DNA of 64,000 nucleotides, taken from assembly GCA_023428905.1 (NCBI GenBank), contig JAEYWP010000021.1:49826-113825 (forward strand), given 5' to 3'. Source of the DNA: Verrucomicrobiota bacterium (GTDB taxonomy: Bacteria > Verrucomicrobiota > Verrucomicrobiia > Opitutales > Opitutaceae). Below the pieces are notes generated by a model, which saw nothing but the letters and a program-made list of their open reading frames with translations, was not told where the DNA came from and made no database searches. Of the stretch, positions 27,259 to 35,872 are shown piece after piece (position 1 is the first letter of the stretch; the number at the start of each line of letters is the position of its first letter). The translations under genes were made by a program, and so were the position numbers.

Positions 27259-27983
27259 GGCGTCGGAGGGCGGGCGGGTTGGGACCCGTTGGCCGCTGCG
27301 GCGGGGCGGGCGGGCGCGGGGGCGGCGGCGCTGTTGCTGTCGGGCGACGCGGCGGGGGTGGCCGGATAGTGGCTTCGTGCCTTGGCCAGCACGGTATCGT
27401 GGGGAGTCGGTTCCCACTCGTAGTCGTCGGGCTCCACGTAGTCCTTGCGCATCGGGTGGTCCTTGAACTCGTCCCACATCAGGATGCGTCGCAGGTCGGG
27501 ATGCCCCTCGAAGCGGATCCCGTAGAGGTCGAAAATCTCCCGTTCCTGGAAATCGCAGGCACGCCAGACCGGGGTGAGGGAGGGCAGGGTGACGGCGTCG
27601 GTGCGGTTGGCGGTGCGCAGCCGCACGATCACCGGGCCGTGTTTCAAGGCCATGGAATAGAGGTGGTAAACCGCCTCGAGGCAGCCGGGCTGGAAACGTT
27701 TGGTCTTTTGCTCGACCAGCTTTTCGGTGCCGTCCGGCTGGGCGACCTTCACCTTGGTGGTTTCGACGATCTCGCGGTCCGGCCAGTCGACGCCGGTGGC
27801 GTTGGAGCAGTAGTCGAGGCGCAGCGCGGGATCGTCCCGCAGGAAAAGCGCGATGTCGCGGGCGTGGGTGGCGCCCAGGAGTAGGCTGTGCTGGGCGGCG
27901 GCCCCGGGATTCGTCACGAGGGTCACCTCAGCGCCGGGAAATGCGGCGACAATACGGTCACGGAGCTGCTCGAGCGTTTCCAT
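27255..27983 (-). CDS. nuoC: NADH-quinone oxidoreductase subunit C
   Basis: The product is 242 aa. It carries the 30-kDa subunit signature ERE-x-FD-LYGI-x-F-x-GHPDLRRILM (about 164-188) and the DHPMRKDY block. Residues from about 205 are an Ala/Pro/Ser-rich tail resembling that of NuoI. It links the connecting fragment of the peripheral arm. It lies 10 bp after nuoB. Confidence 0.95.
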   Translation of the reverse strand: METLEQLRDRIVAAFPGAEVTLVTNPGAAAQHSLLLGATHARDIALFLRDDPALRLDYCSNATGVDWPDREIVETTKVKVAQPDGTEKLVEQKTKRFQPGCLEAVYHLYSMALKHGPVIVRLRTANRTDAVTLPSLTPVWRACDFQEREIFDLYGIRFEGHPDLRRILMWDEFKDHPMRKDYVEPDDYEWEPTPHDTVLAKARSHYPATPAASPDSNSAAAPAPARPAAAANGSQPARPPTP

Positions 27984-27993
27984 TGCGAGCGGC

Positions 27994-28632
27994 TTACGGC
28001 TTCTCCGGCCGGGTGAGGACCGGCGGTTGGAAAAACTCGGGATTCTTGGGCGGCACGAGGTCGTGCTCACCAAACTCAGGGATGGGGTATTCGCCGGTGT
28101 TGTCGTCGCGCAGGTGGCGCGGCGCGGAGGGACCGGTGAGGTGCTGGTGTTTGATCTTTTCCTGAAGTTGGATGAGCCCGTTGAGCAGGGCTTCGGGGCG
28201 GGGCGGGCAACCGGGGATGTAGATGTCGACCGGGATGTAGCGGTCGACGCCCTTGAGCACATTGTAGCCCTGCTTGAACGGACCTCCCGAAATAGCGCAG
28301 GCGCCCATCGCGATGCAGTATTTGGGCTCGGCCATTTGGTTCCAGATGCGCACCACCTGGGGGGCCATCTTTTTGGTCACCGTGCCGGAGACGATCAGCA
28401 GATCGGCCTGGCGGGGGGACGGGCGGAAGACCTCGGAGCCGAAGCGGGCGATGTCGAAGCGGGCGGTGGCGGTGGCGATCATCTCGATCGCGCAGCAGGC
28501 GAGACCGAACTGGAGCGGCCACACCGAGTGGCTGCGTCCCCAGTTGTAGATTTCCTCCAGGCTGGTGAGGAGGATGCCCTGGCGGCGCAGGTCCTCGCGT
28601 TCGCTTTCGGAAATGGCGGGCGCGTCGTTCAT
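27994..28632 (-). CDS. nuoB: NADH-quinone oxidoreductase subunit B
   Basis: The product is 212 aa. It ligates terminal cluster N2: the GLACCAIEM pair of adjacent cysteines and VDIYIPGCPPRPEALL are present, with MGACAISGG between. The ATG at 28632 overlaps the nuoA stop (ATGA); an ATG two codons upstream is possible. The C-terminal 50 residues are Pro-rich. Confidence 0.95.
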   Translation of the reverse strand: MNDAPAISESEREDLRRQGILLTSLEEIYNWGRSHSVWPLQFGLACCAIEMIATATARFDIARFGSEVFRPSPRQADLLIVSGTVTKKMAPQVVRIWNQMAEPKYCIAMGACAISGGPFKQGYNVLKGVDRYIPVDIYIPGCPPRPEALLNGLIQLQEKIKHQHLTGPSAPRHLRDDNTGEYPIPEFGEHDLVPPKNPEFFQPPVLTRPEKP

Positions 28633-29000
28633 TTCCATTCGAGGTGCCCGCGGTTCCAGGCCCAGACGAGGCCCTCGGCGAGGAGGAACATAAAGATCGC
28701 CATGGCCAGGAGTGGGCCGATGGAGAGGTCGGTGAAGGCCGCCGCAAACGGCAGCAGGAAGAGGACCTCGACGTCGAAGATCAGGAACAGGATCGCGTAC
28801 AGGTAATAATGAGCCTTGAACTGGACCCAGGTCCCGCCGTTGGACGGGAGGCCGCATTCGTAGACGTCGTTCTTAACTGCGCTGGGTTTAGGGGGTTGGA
28901 AAAACCGAAACCACAGGCGGGCAACCGTGAGCATGACCAGCGGGAACGCCACCGCAACGGTGAGGAACAGCGCCAGAAAAGCGTAGGGTTGGGGAGTCAT
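28629..29000 (-). CDS. nuoA: NADH-quinone oxidoreductase subunit A
   Basis: The product is 123 aa with three helices. It carries YECGLPSNGG and the acidic helix FDVEVLFLLP, both diagnostic of NuoA. It is the first gene of the operon. The promoter should lie in the 417 bp upstream, but I found no convincing box. Confidence 0.95.
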   Translation of the reverse strand: MTPQPYAFLALFLTVAVAFPLVMLTVARLWFRFFQPPKPSAVKNDVYECGLPSNGGTWVQFKAHYYLYAILFLIFDVEVLFLLPFAAAFTDLSIGPLLAMAIFMFLLAEGLVWAWNRGHLEWK

Positions 29001-29417
29001 GCGATCGTCCTGCAGTTTTTACAGGAAGGGCTTGGGCTTAACTCTATGTTTCTTGGCAGAAGCTGCGCATCCCTTGCTCAAGCGCAATGCCGGCGGGCCG
29101 GGCCTGTGGCACGGAATGACGAAGGACGAAGCTCGAGTGACGAATGGGAATGACCTGTGACCAATGACCTGTGACCAATGACCAATGACCAATGACCAGC
29201 GATCAATGCATGACGGATGATGTAGGTGAGGTCACCCCGCTTACATGATGTACGGGCCATGACGTACGGACCATACAGAGTTGAGACGGCGCAGGGATCC
29301 GAATCACCGAGTCACGCGTCTCCCGAATTGCCAACCTCCCGGGCGTTTGGTCATTCACGCTGAGCCCCTCGTCATTCGCACTTCGTCCTTCACGCGCGTA
29401 GCGCGCGTGCCTGCCCC
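29001..29417. other. 417-bp divergent intergenic region between nuoA and cstA
   Basis: It holds no credible gene. It contains a microsatellite of TGACCAA/TGACCTG units (29151-29198). It also has an inverted pair of degenerate motifs: GACGAAGGACGAAGC near 29119 and CATTCGCACTTCGTCCTTC at 29373-29391. Promoters for both flanking genes must lie here, but none can be called with confidence. Confidence 0.6.
29151..29198. repeat. Heptamer tandem repeat TGACCAA/TGACCTG
   Basis: About seven units of a 7-bp motif (TGACCTG, TGACCAA, TGACCTG, then several TGACCAA) run in tandem. Length variation by slippage is likely. Confidence 0.8.
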
Positions 29418-31466
29418 ATGCGTTCTCCTGCGCGTCCCCTGTCCTTTTTGTCTCTCGTCGGCTGGTCACTCGTCGGCCTCGGTACCGTGGTGTCCCTCGC
29501 CATTCTGGCCTGGTCGCGGGGTGAACCGGTCAACGCGCTGTGGGTGGTGGTGGCGTCGGTGTGCGTGTTCGCTCTGGCGTACCGGTTTCACAGCGCCTGG
29601 CTGATGGCCAAGGTGCTGACCCTCGACGAATTGCGGGCCACACCGGCCCTGGTGCACGAGGATGGTCGCGATTATGTGAAAAGCAACCGCTGGGTTGTTT
29701 TCGGCCATCATTTCGCCGCGATTGCCGGGCCGGGGCCTCTGGTGGGTCCGGTGCTGGCCGCGCAGTTTGGTTACCTGCCGGGACTGCTCTGGATGCTGGT
29801 GGGGGCGACCCTGGGCGGCGCGGTGCATGACTCGGTGGTGCTTTTCTGTTCCGTCCGGAGGCGAGGCAAGTCCCTCGGCCAGATGATCCGCGAGGAAGTG
29901 GGACCCTTCGCCGGGATCCTCGCCCTGGTCAGCATCCTCGCCATCATGATCATCCTGATCGCGGTGCTCGGGCTGGTGGTGGTGCGCGCCCTGGCCGAAA
30001 GCCCGTGGGGGCTGTTCACCATCGCCGCCACGATGCCGATCGCCCTCCTGATGGGCTGCGCCATCCGCTACTGGACCGGCGGGCGCGTCGGGCTGGTCAG
30101 CGTGCTCGGTTTCCTCGGCTTGCTCGCGGCGGTGGCGGGCGGGCAATACGTTCACGGATCCTGGCTGGAACCGCTGCTCACCCTGCAGGGCACCTCCCTC
30201 GCGTGGTGGATCATCGGATACGGACTGCTGGCCTCCATCCTGCCGGTCTGGCTCTTGCTGGCACCGCGCGACTACCTCAGCACCTTCATGAAGATTGGCG
30301 CGGTGGCGCTGCTCGGCGTCGCGGTGGTGGTCCTGGCGCCAGACCTGAAGATGCCGGCAATCACACCGTTCATCGACGGTTCGGGTCCGGTGGTGGCGGG
30401 GCCGGTCTTCCCGTTCTGTTTTATCACCATCGCCTGCGCGGCTGTCTCCGGTTTCCACTCACTCATTGCCTCGGGGACCACGCCGAAGCTGATCACCCGC
30501 GAAAGCGACACCCGGGTGATTGGATACGGCGCCATGATCACGGAAATGCTGGTCGGCGTGATGGCTCTGATCGCGGCCTGCGCGATGGAGCCGGGTGAAT
30601 ATTTCGCGGTGAACATGAAGGGCGCGCCCGAGGTGGTGGTCAGCACCGTCACCGCCATGGGATACCCGGTGACGGAGCGGCAGATGGCTGACCTTGCCGC
30701 CAGCGTCGGTGAAAAGACCATGATCGGTCGCACGGGCGGCGCTCCCACCTTTGCCCTGGGCATGGCCCACATGTTTGCCGGGGTGCTCGGCAGCAAGGCT
30801 GCGCTGGCGTTGTGGTACCACTTCGCGATCATGTTCGAAGCACTCTTCATCCTCACCACGATCGACGCGGGCACGCGGGTGGGCCGTTTCCTGATGCAGG
30901 ACTTGCTCGGGCTTGTATGGAAACCGCTGGGACGCACGAGCTCTTCGCTCGGCAGCCTGGTGGCGAGCGCGGTGTTTGTCTCCGCGTGGGGTTGGTTCCT
31001 CTACATGGGCGTGGTGGATCCGCTGGGCGGAATCAACAGCCTGTGGCCCATCTTCGGCGTCGCGAATCAGCTGCTGGCGGTGCTGGCGCTTTCGCTCGGC
31101 ACCACTGTGCTGATCAAGATGGGGCGGCAGCGCTACCTGTGGGTCACGCTGGCGCCGCTGGCCTGGCTGCTCTGTGTGACCATGACGGCGGGGTGGATGA
31201 AACTCTTCGCCACCGATCCGCGCGTGGGCTTCCTCAGTCAGGCTGCCGGGCTTCGGCAGAAGCTGGCTGCGGGAGGAACCGCCCAGCAGGTGGGAGAGTG
31301 GGAGCGGGTGCTTTTCAATACGCAGGTGAACGCGGCCGTGACGGCGGTGTTTCTCCTCCTCGTCCTGCTGGTGGTGCTTGTCTGCAGCCGCCAGTGGTGG
31401 CTGCTGCTCAGCCGCCGCCGCTCCGCCGCTCTGACGGAAGAACCGTATGTTCGGGTGACCGCGTAG
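29418..31466 (+). CDS. cstA: CstA-type carbon starvation / peptide-pyruvate transporter
   Basis: The product is 682 aa with about 16 membrane helices. The CstA signature is intact: HHFAAIAGPGPLVGPVLAAQ (about residues 96-115), GGAVHDSV, and SGFHSLIASGTTPKL. CstA/BtsT proteins import pyruvate or peptides during nutrient shortage. The ATG at 29418 is the first in frame before the first helix. It stands alone, divergent to the nuo operon and convergent with a sensor kinase. Confidence 0.93.
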   Translation: MRSPARPLSFLSLVGWSLVGLGTVVSLAILAWSRGEPVNALWVVVASVCVFALAYRFHSAWLMAKVLTLDELRATPALVHEDGRDYVKSNRWVVFGHHFAAIAGPGPLVGPVLAAQFGYLPGLLWMLVGATLGGAVHDSVVLFCSVRRRGKSLGQMIREEVGPFAGILALVSILAIMIILIAVLGLVVVRALAESPWGLFTIAATMPIALLMGCAIRYWTGGRVGLVSVLGFLGLLAAVAGGQYVHGSWLEPLLTLQGTSLAWWIIGYGLLASILPVWLLLAPRDYLSTFMKIGAVALLGVAVVVLAPDLKMPAITPFIDGSGPVVAGPVFPFCFITIACAAVSGFHSLIASGTTPKLITRESDTRVIGYGAMITEMLVGVMALIAACAMEPGEYFAVNMKGAPEVVVSTVTAMGYPVTERQMADLAASVGEKTMIGRTGGAPTFALGMAHMFAGVLGSKAALALWYHFAIMFEALFILTTIDAGTRVGRFLMQDLLGLVWKPLGRTSSSLGSLVASAVFVSAWGWFLYMGVVDPLGGINSLWPIFGVANQLLAVLALSLGTTVLIKMGRQRYLWVTLAPLAWLLCVTMTAGWMKLFATDPRVGFLSQAAGLRQKLAAGGTAQQVGEWERVLFNTQVNAAVTAVFLLLVLLVVLVCSRQWWLLLSRRRSAALTEEPYVRVTA

Positions 31467-31485
31467 CAGGGGCGCGCGTCAAGTG

Positions 31486-31540
31486 CTTCGCGTCCTTCGC
31501 GTGGCACTATCCGAGGAGGTCTCCCGCGAAGGTCGCGAAG
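31486..31540. terminator. Long inverted repeat between convergent cstA and sensor kinase
   Basis: CTTCGCGTCCTTCGCGT (31486-31502) pairs with CCGCGAAGGTCGCGAAG (31524-31540), 15 of 17 positions matching. It lies in the 98 bp between two convergent genes, so it could act as a bidirectional terminator. It may also be a copy of the repeat at 12345-12401. No T-run follows, so terminator function is uncertain. Confidence 0.45.
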
Positions 31541-31564
31541 AGGGCGGAGGAGAGCTGGCCATGC

Positions 31565-32932
31565 TCAGGGGGTGAGGGGTAGGTCGACAGTGACCTGGAG
31601 GCCGGGTTGGTCGGGCCGCCTCTCGGCACGGATTTCCCCGCCGTGGAGGCCAGCGATACTCCGACAGATGGCGAGGCCGAGACCGTGGCCACGCCGGGGG
31701 GCGCCGTCGGCACGCTCAAAGCGGACAAAACGCTCAAACACCCGCGCGAGTTGGTCGGGAGAAAGGCCGGGGCCCTGATCCGTGACGACCAGCCGCCACA
31801 CGCCACCCGCGAGGATGGAGTCGAGCTGTACCCGTCCTCCCACCGGGGAGACGCCAATCGCGTTGCTGACGACGTTGAGCAGCAGCTGCCGGATCAGGTT
31901 TGGCTCGACCCGCACCGCGCCGGTGTCGCTCCGGCCCACGGCAACGTGAACGCCGGCGTCCTCACCGAGGGCAGCGGCGTCATGGGCGAAATCAGCGATA
32001 AACCGATCCGCCGCGACCTCACGCCGCGAAACCGCCAGGGCACCGCTCTCCGCCTTCGAAAGGAAGAGCAGGGTTTCGATGATCTGCTGCAGCCGTGACA
32101 CCTCCTCCAACAGGTCCTCCACCGACGACACGGCGGCGTCGTCGGCCGCCACCTGAACGCGCAACTTTTCCGCGTTGAGACGGATCAGGGAGAGCGGGGT
32201 TTTCAACTCGTGCGACGCATCGGCGGTGAACCGGCGCACCTGCTGGAAGGACGTCTCCAGCCGGTCAAAGGTCTGATTCAACAGTTGCGACAACTGGTTG
32301 ATCTCGTCCCCCGAGGTCCGCACCGGAATCCGCTCGCTCAAATTGTCCGCCCCAATCCGGCTCGCGGTCGCAGTGATCGCGCGCACCGGCTGCAGGGTGA
32401 AATGGGCAAAGCCGGTGCCGAGCACGAGACTGCCCGCCGCCGCACATCCCAGGAGGAGCACGCTCACGCTGACATACTGGCGCAGGAGGCGGCGGGTGGG
32501 GTCGAGCAGACTCGCGATCTGCACATGCAGGTCTCCGGTGATGAACTCGGAAATGTGCATCTGCCCGAAGGGAGGGACGGTGCTGGTCCAATGCTGTTCC
32601 CCGACGCGCATGCCCATGGGCAGGATCGCCTCTCCGAGGTTTTGCGAACGGTAAAGGACGGTGCCGTCGGCCCGGTGTACCTGGGCGTAATAAAGCGAGG
32701 CATCGAGCACCATGTGCGCATCAATGCGGTCCCGGATCGCGGCCGCGTCCAATCGCGCGCCCGGGGCATCCAGCCGCTCCTCCAGTTCGTGAAACTCCGC
32801 CTCGTTCAAAAGCTCGATGCCACGCACCATCTGGCGGGAGAGAAGCCAGCCACCGAGGAGCAGCAGGACCGCGGTGGTGACCGTGACCAGGGCGGAAAAC
32901 CCGAGGGTGATGCGGACCGAGACGGAGGTCAT
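31565..32932 (-). CDS. Two-component sensor histidine kinase
   Basis: The product is 455 aa. Two membrane helices (about 10-32 and 153-177) flank a periplasmic sensor of about 120 residues, followed by HAMP (about 178-230). The dimerisation domain has DASHELKTPL with H241. The ATPase domain has the N-box (VVSNAIGVSP), DQGPG, FERFVRFER and GHGLGL. This is an intact EnvZ/CusS-type kinase. It overlaps the regulator gene by 4 bp and is the last gene of the oxidase-like operon. Copper or redox sensing is an inference from context, since no metal motif is evident. Confidence 0.9.
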   Translation of the reverse strand: MTSVSVRITLGFSALVTVTTAVLLLLGGWLLSRQMVRGIELLNEAEFHELEERLDAPGARLDAAAIRDRIDAHMVLDASLYYAQVHRADGTVLYRSQNLGEAILPMGMRVGEQHWTSTVPPFGQMHISEFITGDLHVQIASLLDPTRRLLRQYVSVSVLLLGCAAAGSLVLGTGFAHFTLQPVRAITATASRIGADNLSERIPVRTSGDEINQLSQLLNQTFDRLETSFQQVRRFTADASHELKTPLSLIRLNAEKLRVQVAADDAAVSSVEDLLEEVSRLQQIIETLLFLSKAESGALAVSRREVAADRFIADFAHDAAALGEDAGVHVAVGRSDTGAVRVEPNLIRQLLLNVVSNAIGVSPVGGRVQLDSILAGGVWRLVVTDQGPGLSPDQLARVFERFVRFERADGAPRRGHGLGLAICRSIAGLHGGEIRAERRPDQPGLQVTVDLPLTP

Positions 32933-33594
32933 ACCAGCTGGTAACCGGTCCCGCGCACGGTGCGGATCAGGGGCCGCTCCGGATCGCGCTCCAGCTTTTT
33001 GCGGAGGCGCCGCACATACACGTCGATCAGGTTGGTCTCCATGTCGTAGGCGGCGTCCCAGATTTTTTCCGCGATCAGCGTGCGGGTGAGAATCCGGCCC
33101 GGGTGATGAAGAAAAAGTTCCAGCAGCGCAAATTCCCGGGAAGTGAGGTCCACCGCCGCGCCAGCGAGCGTGGCGGTGCGGGCGAGCAGATCCATGCGGA
33201 TCTCACCATGGGTCAGAGTTGTGGATTTTGCGGGCGTCTGCCGGCGAAGGACGGAGCGGATACGCGCGAGCAGTTCGTCCACCGCGAACGGTTTGGGAAG
33301 GTAGTCATCGGCCCCTAGATTCAATCCCTGGATACGATCCTGGACGGCATCGCGGGCGCTGAGGATGATGACGGGCTCGGTGAAGCCGTGCCGCCTCCAC
33401 TGCCGGAGGAGGTCCAGCCCGTCGCCGTCCGGAAGGCCGAGATCGAGGATGATGACGTCGTAGGCGTCCTCGGATAACACGGTGCGGGCCTGCGCGGCGG
33501 TGCGCACCAGTCGCGTGGTGTAGCTCTGCTCCTGGAGGGCCTTTTCCACGAAAGAGCCCACCCGCCGTTCGTCTTCGACCACGAGAATTTTCAT
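32929..33594 (-). CDS. OmpR/PhoB-family response regulator
   Basis: The product is 221 aa. The receiver has E7/D8, phosphoacceptor D51 (VIILDLGLPDGDG) and K103-type KPF. The C-terminal winged helix has LTSREFALLELFLHHPG and DVYVRRLRKKLERD. It is close to CusR/CopR-type regulators. The start at 33594 overlaps the stop of the MFS-cytochrome c gene by 4 bp, and the kinase start overlaps its own stop. The whole pair is thus translationally linked to the redox genes it probably controls. Confidence 0.92.
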   Translation of the reverse strand: MKILVVEDERRVGSFVEKALQEQSYTTRLVRTAAQARTVLSEDAYDVIILDLGLPDGDGLDLLRQWRRHGFTEPVIILSARDAVQDRIQGLNLGADDYLPKPFAVDELLARIRSVLRRQTPAKSTTLTHGEIRMDLLARTATLAGAAVDLTSREFALLELFLHHPGRILTRTLIAEKIWDAAYDMETNLIDVYVRRLRKKLERDPERPLIRTVRGTGYQLV

Positions 33595-35477
33595 GGGACC
33601 CTGTTCCCTGCGCGCAGGGCCCGGACCTGGCCGACCAGGTCCATCACTTCCTGGTCGCTCAGGTATTCGTGGCCGGCCATCGCCGTCCCCGGAACGCCAA
33701 ACTTTATGATGCGCGCGAGGGAACGCGTTTCGTCCTGCGGATCCACCCGCAGCCACGGTCCGCGCAGGTTGGCCGGCCGCGAGCCGAGCCGGGTGGCGGC
33801 AGGGCCGTGTCCCGCCGCGTCGGTGCCGTGACACTGGGCGCACAGCTGGGTGTAGAGCGCGGCGCTCCTTGTGCCGGCGGGTGTGTGCGGCGCTGTGGGA
33901 GCGGGTTCCCACGCCGCGATCTGGCGCAGCCGTTCCTCGAGGCGTCCCTCCCCCAGGCTGGCGAGGTATTGCACCAAGGCAGGCCCTCTGGGATCGCCCC
34001 CGCTGAAGAGATGCGCATACGCGGGCATGCGTGATCCGGGACTGAGAAGGCGCGGGTGCTGCAGATGAACCTGGTTCCACTCGGGCGTGCGGCGCAGGCC
34101 GACATTGCTGAGGTCCGGCCCCATTCGCCGGTTCCCAAAGAGCGGCGGCTTCTCCCGCAGGCGCTCCGCCAGCGCCGCCACCGGCCCCCAGGCCAGGACG
34201 TCTTCCGTGCCGGGCCGCACGTATTGGGAATGGCAGGACATGCAGCCTTCCGCCACGTACACCTCACGGCCCAGACGCACCTCGGGGTCGACGTCCGCGG
34301 CGGAGGCAGGCGAGGGGCTGGCGGCGAGAAAAAGCAGCGGCGCTCCCACCAGGAGGGCCGCGGCGGCGCGCACCCGCGCCACCGTGCGGGTGGTCAGGCC
34401 CGCGAGCATGAGGGCGCCCGCGGCACCCACCGCCCAGGCGGGGATGCGCTGAAAGTCCTGAGCGATGCCGATGCCGATGGCGGAGCCGATCCAGCCCGCC
34501 ACGCCATAGATCACCACCCCGTGCCAGACCCGGCCGCTGCGCGCCGGATAATAAACCAGGGCGGTGGAGTAGGCGGAAACCGCGACGACATACAGCACGC
34601 GCCCCAGTTCTCCCCGCCGGGCTCCAAAGAGAAGGCAGGCGGAAACCAGCAGCACGCCGGCGACCACCACGGTGAGGGGGAAGCGCTGCCGCGAGAGGGC
34701 CGCTCCCGCCAACACGGCACTCAGCGCGTGCAGAATGGCATTGCCGTAAAGGGTGAGGTCCCCGGCCCAGCTCGCCGCTTTCAACGGCTGCGTGTGCTGG
34801 ATGGTGTAGAACGCGGCCGAATCGAGCCACACCAGCGCCAGGAAAACCGCGGTCCAGCCGACGAGAGCGGTGGGGCGGAAGTCCACCGCGGTCGACGAAC
34901 GCACCGGCTCTCCCTGGAGAAAGAGAGCGGCGACCGCGCCAAAACCGACCGCCACGATGCCTGCCAGCGCTTGGTCGGCGGGGGCGGCCTCAAAGACGAT
35001 GGGCAGGTTGCAGATCCCATACGCCATGCCCGTTCCCACCCCGCACACCAGGCCGAGGTGGCGGGTATGGAGGGAAGGGCGCAGGGCGCGCACCAACCCA
35101 ACGGTAGTCCAGCCGACCGCCAGGCCGGTCAGCAGCGCCGCCACCGCGGCGATTCCAGCTGAACCCATCAGCAGGGCGAGCCAGCCAGAGAGGGCACAGC
35201 CGACAAACCCTCCCGCCAACAGCCACCGCGCCTGGGCCGGCCGAAAGAGGAAGCCGTTCAGGACGCTGCCCGCGAGGCCACCGAGCCCGAGTGCGAGCAG
35301 AGGGAGCGGCGGCCGGGCGTCTCCTGCGTACGGCAGCACGAGTTCGAGGAAGGCAAATTCCACGTGGATGAGAAAAAACACGTAGAGGGCGGCGACAGAC
35401 ACCGTCGCCGCGAACACGCGCCGCCGCGACGCGGGGAGCGGTGGGTTCGGCTCGAGCGGTGGCGTGGTGTCGTTCAT
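33591..35477 (-). CDS. MFS-like 12-TM domain fused to CcoO-like and second cytochrome c domains
   Basis: The product is 628 aa. Residues about 22-385 form some 12 hydrophobic helices of MFS type. After a signal-like AAASPSPASAADVDPE junction comes a CcoO-like mono-heme domain (about 398-510): C412-x2-C415-H416 in EGCMSCHSQYVRPG, RMGPDLSNVGLRR, and axial M484 in GSRMPAYAHLF. A second cytochrome c domain (about 535-620) has C546-x2-C549-H550 and likely axial M600 (GTAMAG). CcoO normally passes electrons into cbb3 subunit I. The CcoA family of MFS proteins imports copper for cbb3 assembly, so a fusion of these activities is possible (inference). The start at 35477 overlaps the preceding gene by 4 bp. 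Extension further upstream is shadow. Confidence 0.85.
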   Translation of the reverse strand: MNDTTPPLEPNPPLPASRRRVFAATVSVAALYVFFLIHVEFAFLELVLPYAGDARPPLPLLALGLGGLAGSVLNGFLFRPAQARWLLAGGFVGCALSGWLALLMGSAGIAAVAALLTGLAVGWTTVGLVRALRPSLHTRHLGLVCGVGTGMAYGICNLPIVFEAAPADQALAGIVAVGFGAVAALFLQGEPVRSSTAVDFRPTALVGWTAVFLALVWLDSAAFYTIQHTQPLKAASWAGDLTLYGNAILHALSAVLAGAALSRQRFPLTVVVAGVLLVSACLLFGARRGELGRVLYVVAVSAYSTALVYYPARSGRVWHGVVIYGVAGWIGSAIGIGIAQDFQRIPAWAVGAAGALMLAGLTTRTVARVRAAAALLVGAPLLFLAASPSPASAADVDPEVRLGREVYVAEGCMSCHSQYVRPGTEDVLAWGPVAALAERLREKPPLFGNRRMGPDLSNVGLRRTPEWNQVHLQHPRLLSPGSRMPAYAHLFSGGDPRGPALVQYLASLGEGRLEERLRQIAAWEPAPTAPHTPAGTRSAALYTQLCAQCHGTDAAGHGPAATRLGSRPANLRGPWLRVDPQDETRSLARIIKFGVPGTAMAGHEYLSDQEVMDLVGQVRALRAGNRVP

Positions 35478-35872
35478 GCGGTGCGCGGCCAGCGGGCGAG
35501 CAGCCACGCCTGGAGGGCGACGAGGGCGAAGTCCGTCGCAGGCACACTGCTCCAGGCCGAGTGCAAGGTTCCGGTGAGGATTGCAGCTGCCGCATAGGCC
35601 CCGGCGGCAAAGCGGAAGAAAAGGGTGAACTCCAACAATGCGCGCACACGGGCGGGGGCGGGCCGCAGCGCAGTCCAGAGATAAACCGCCCCGACGGCTG
35701 CGACAAAGGCTCCGACAAAACGCAGGAACACCCAGCCGTCCCCGTCCAACGGAGGCACTCCCATCAATCGGAGCAGGAGCGCGGGCGCCGCCACAAGGCC
35801 CAGGCCGGTGCAAAAATCCAGCGTGCCCGCACCCAGGCACAACCATCGCGAAAGCTTCAGGGGGTCGGGCAT
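35474..35872 (-). CDS. Small four-helix membrane protein
   Basis: The product is 132 aa with about four hydrophobic segments (16-38, 46-66, 77-100 and 108-127), few charged residues and no recognised motif. It overlaps the oxidase-like subunit I gene by 16 bp and the MFS-cytochrome gene by 4 bp, so it is made with them. It could be an accessory or structural subunit. I do not recognise the family. Confidence 0.75.
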   Translation of the reverse strand: MPDPLKLSRWLCLGAGTLDFCTGLGLVAAPALLLRLMGVPPLDGDGWVFLRFVGAFVAAVGAVYLWTALRPAPARVRALLEFTLFFRFAAGAYAAAAILTGTLHSAWSSVPATDFALVALQAWLLARWPRTA

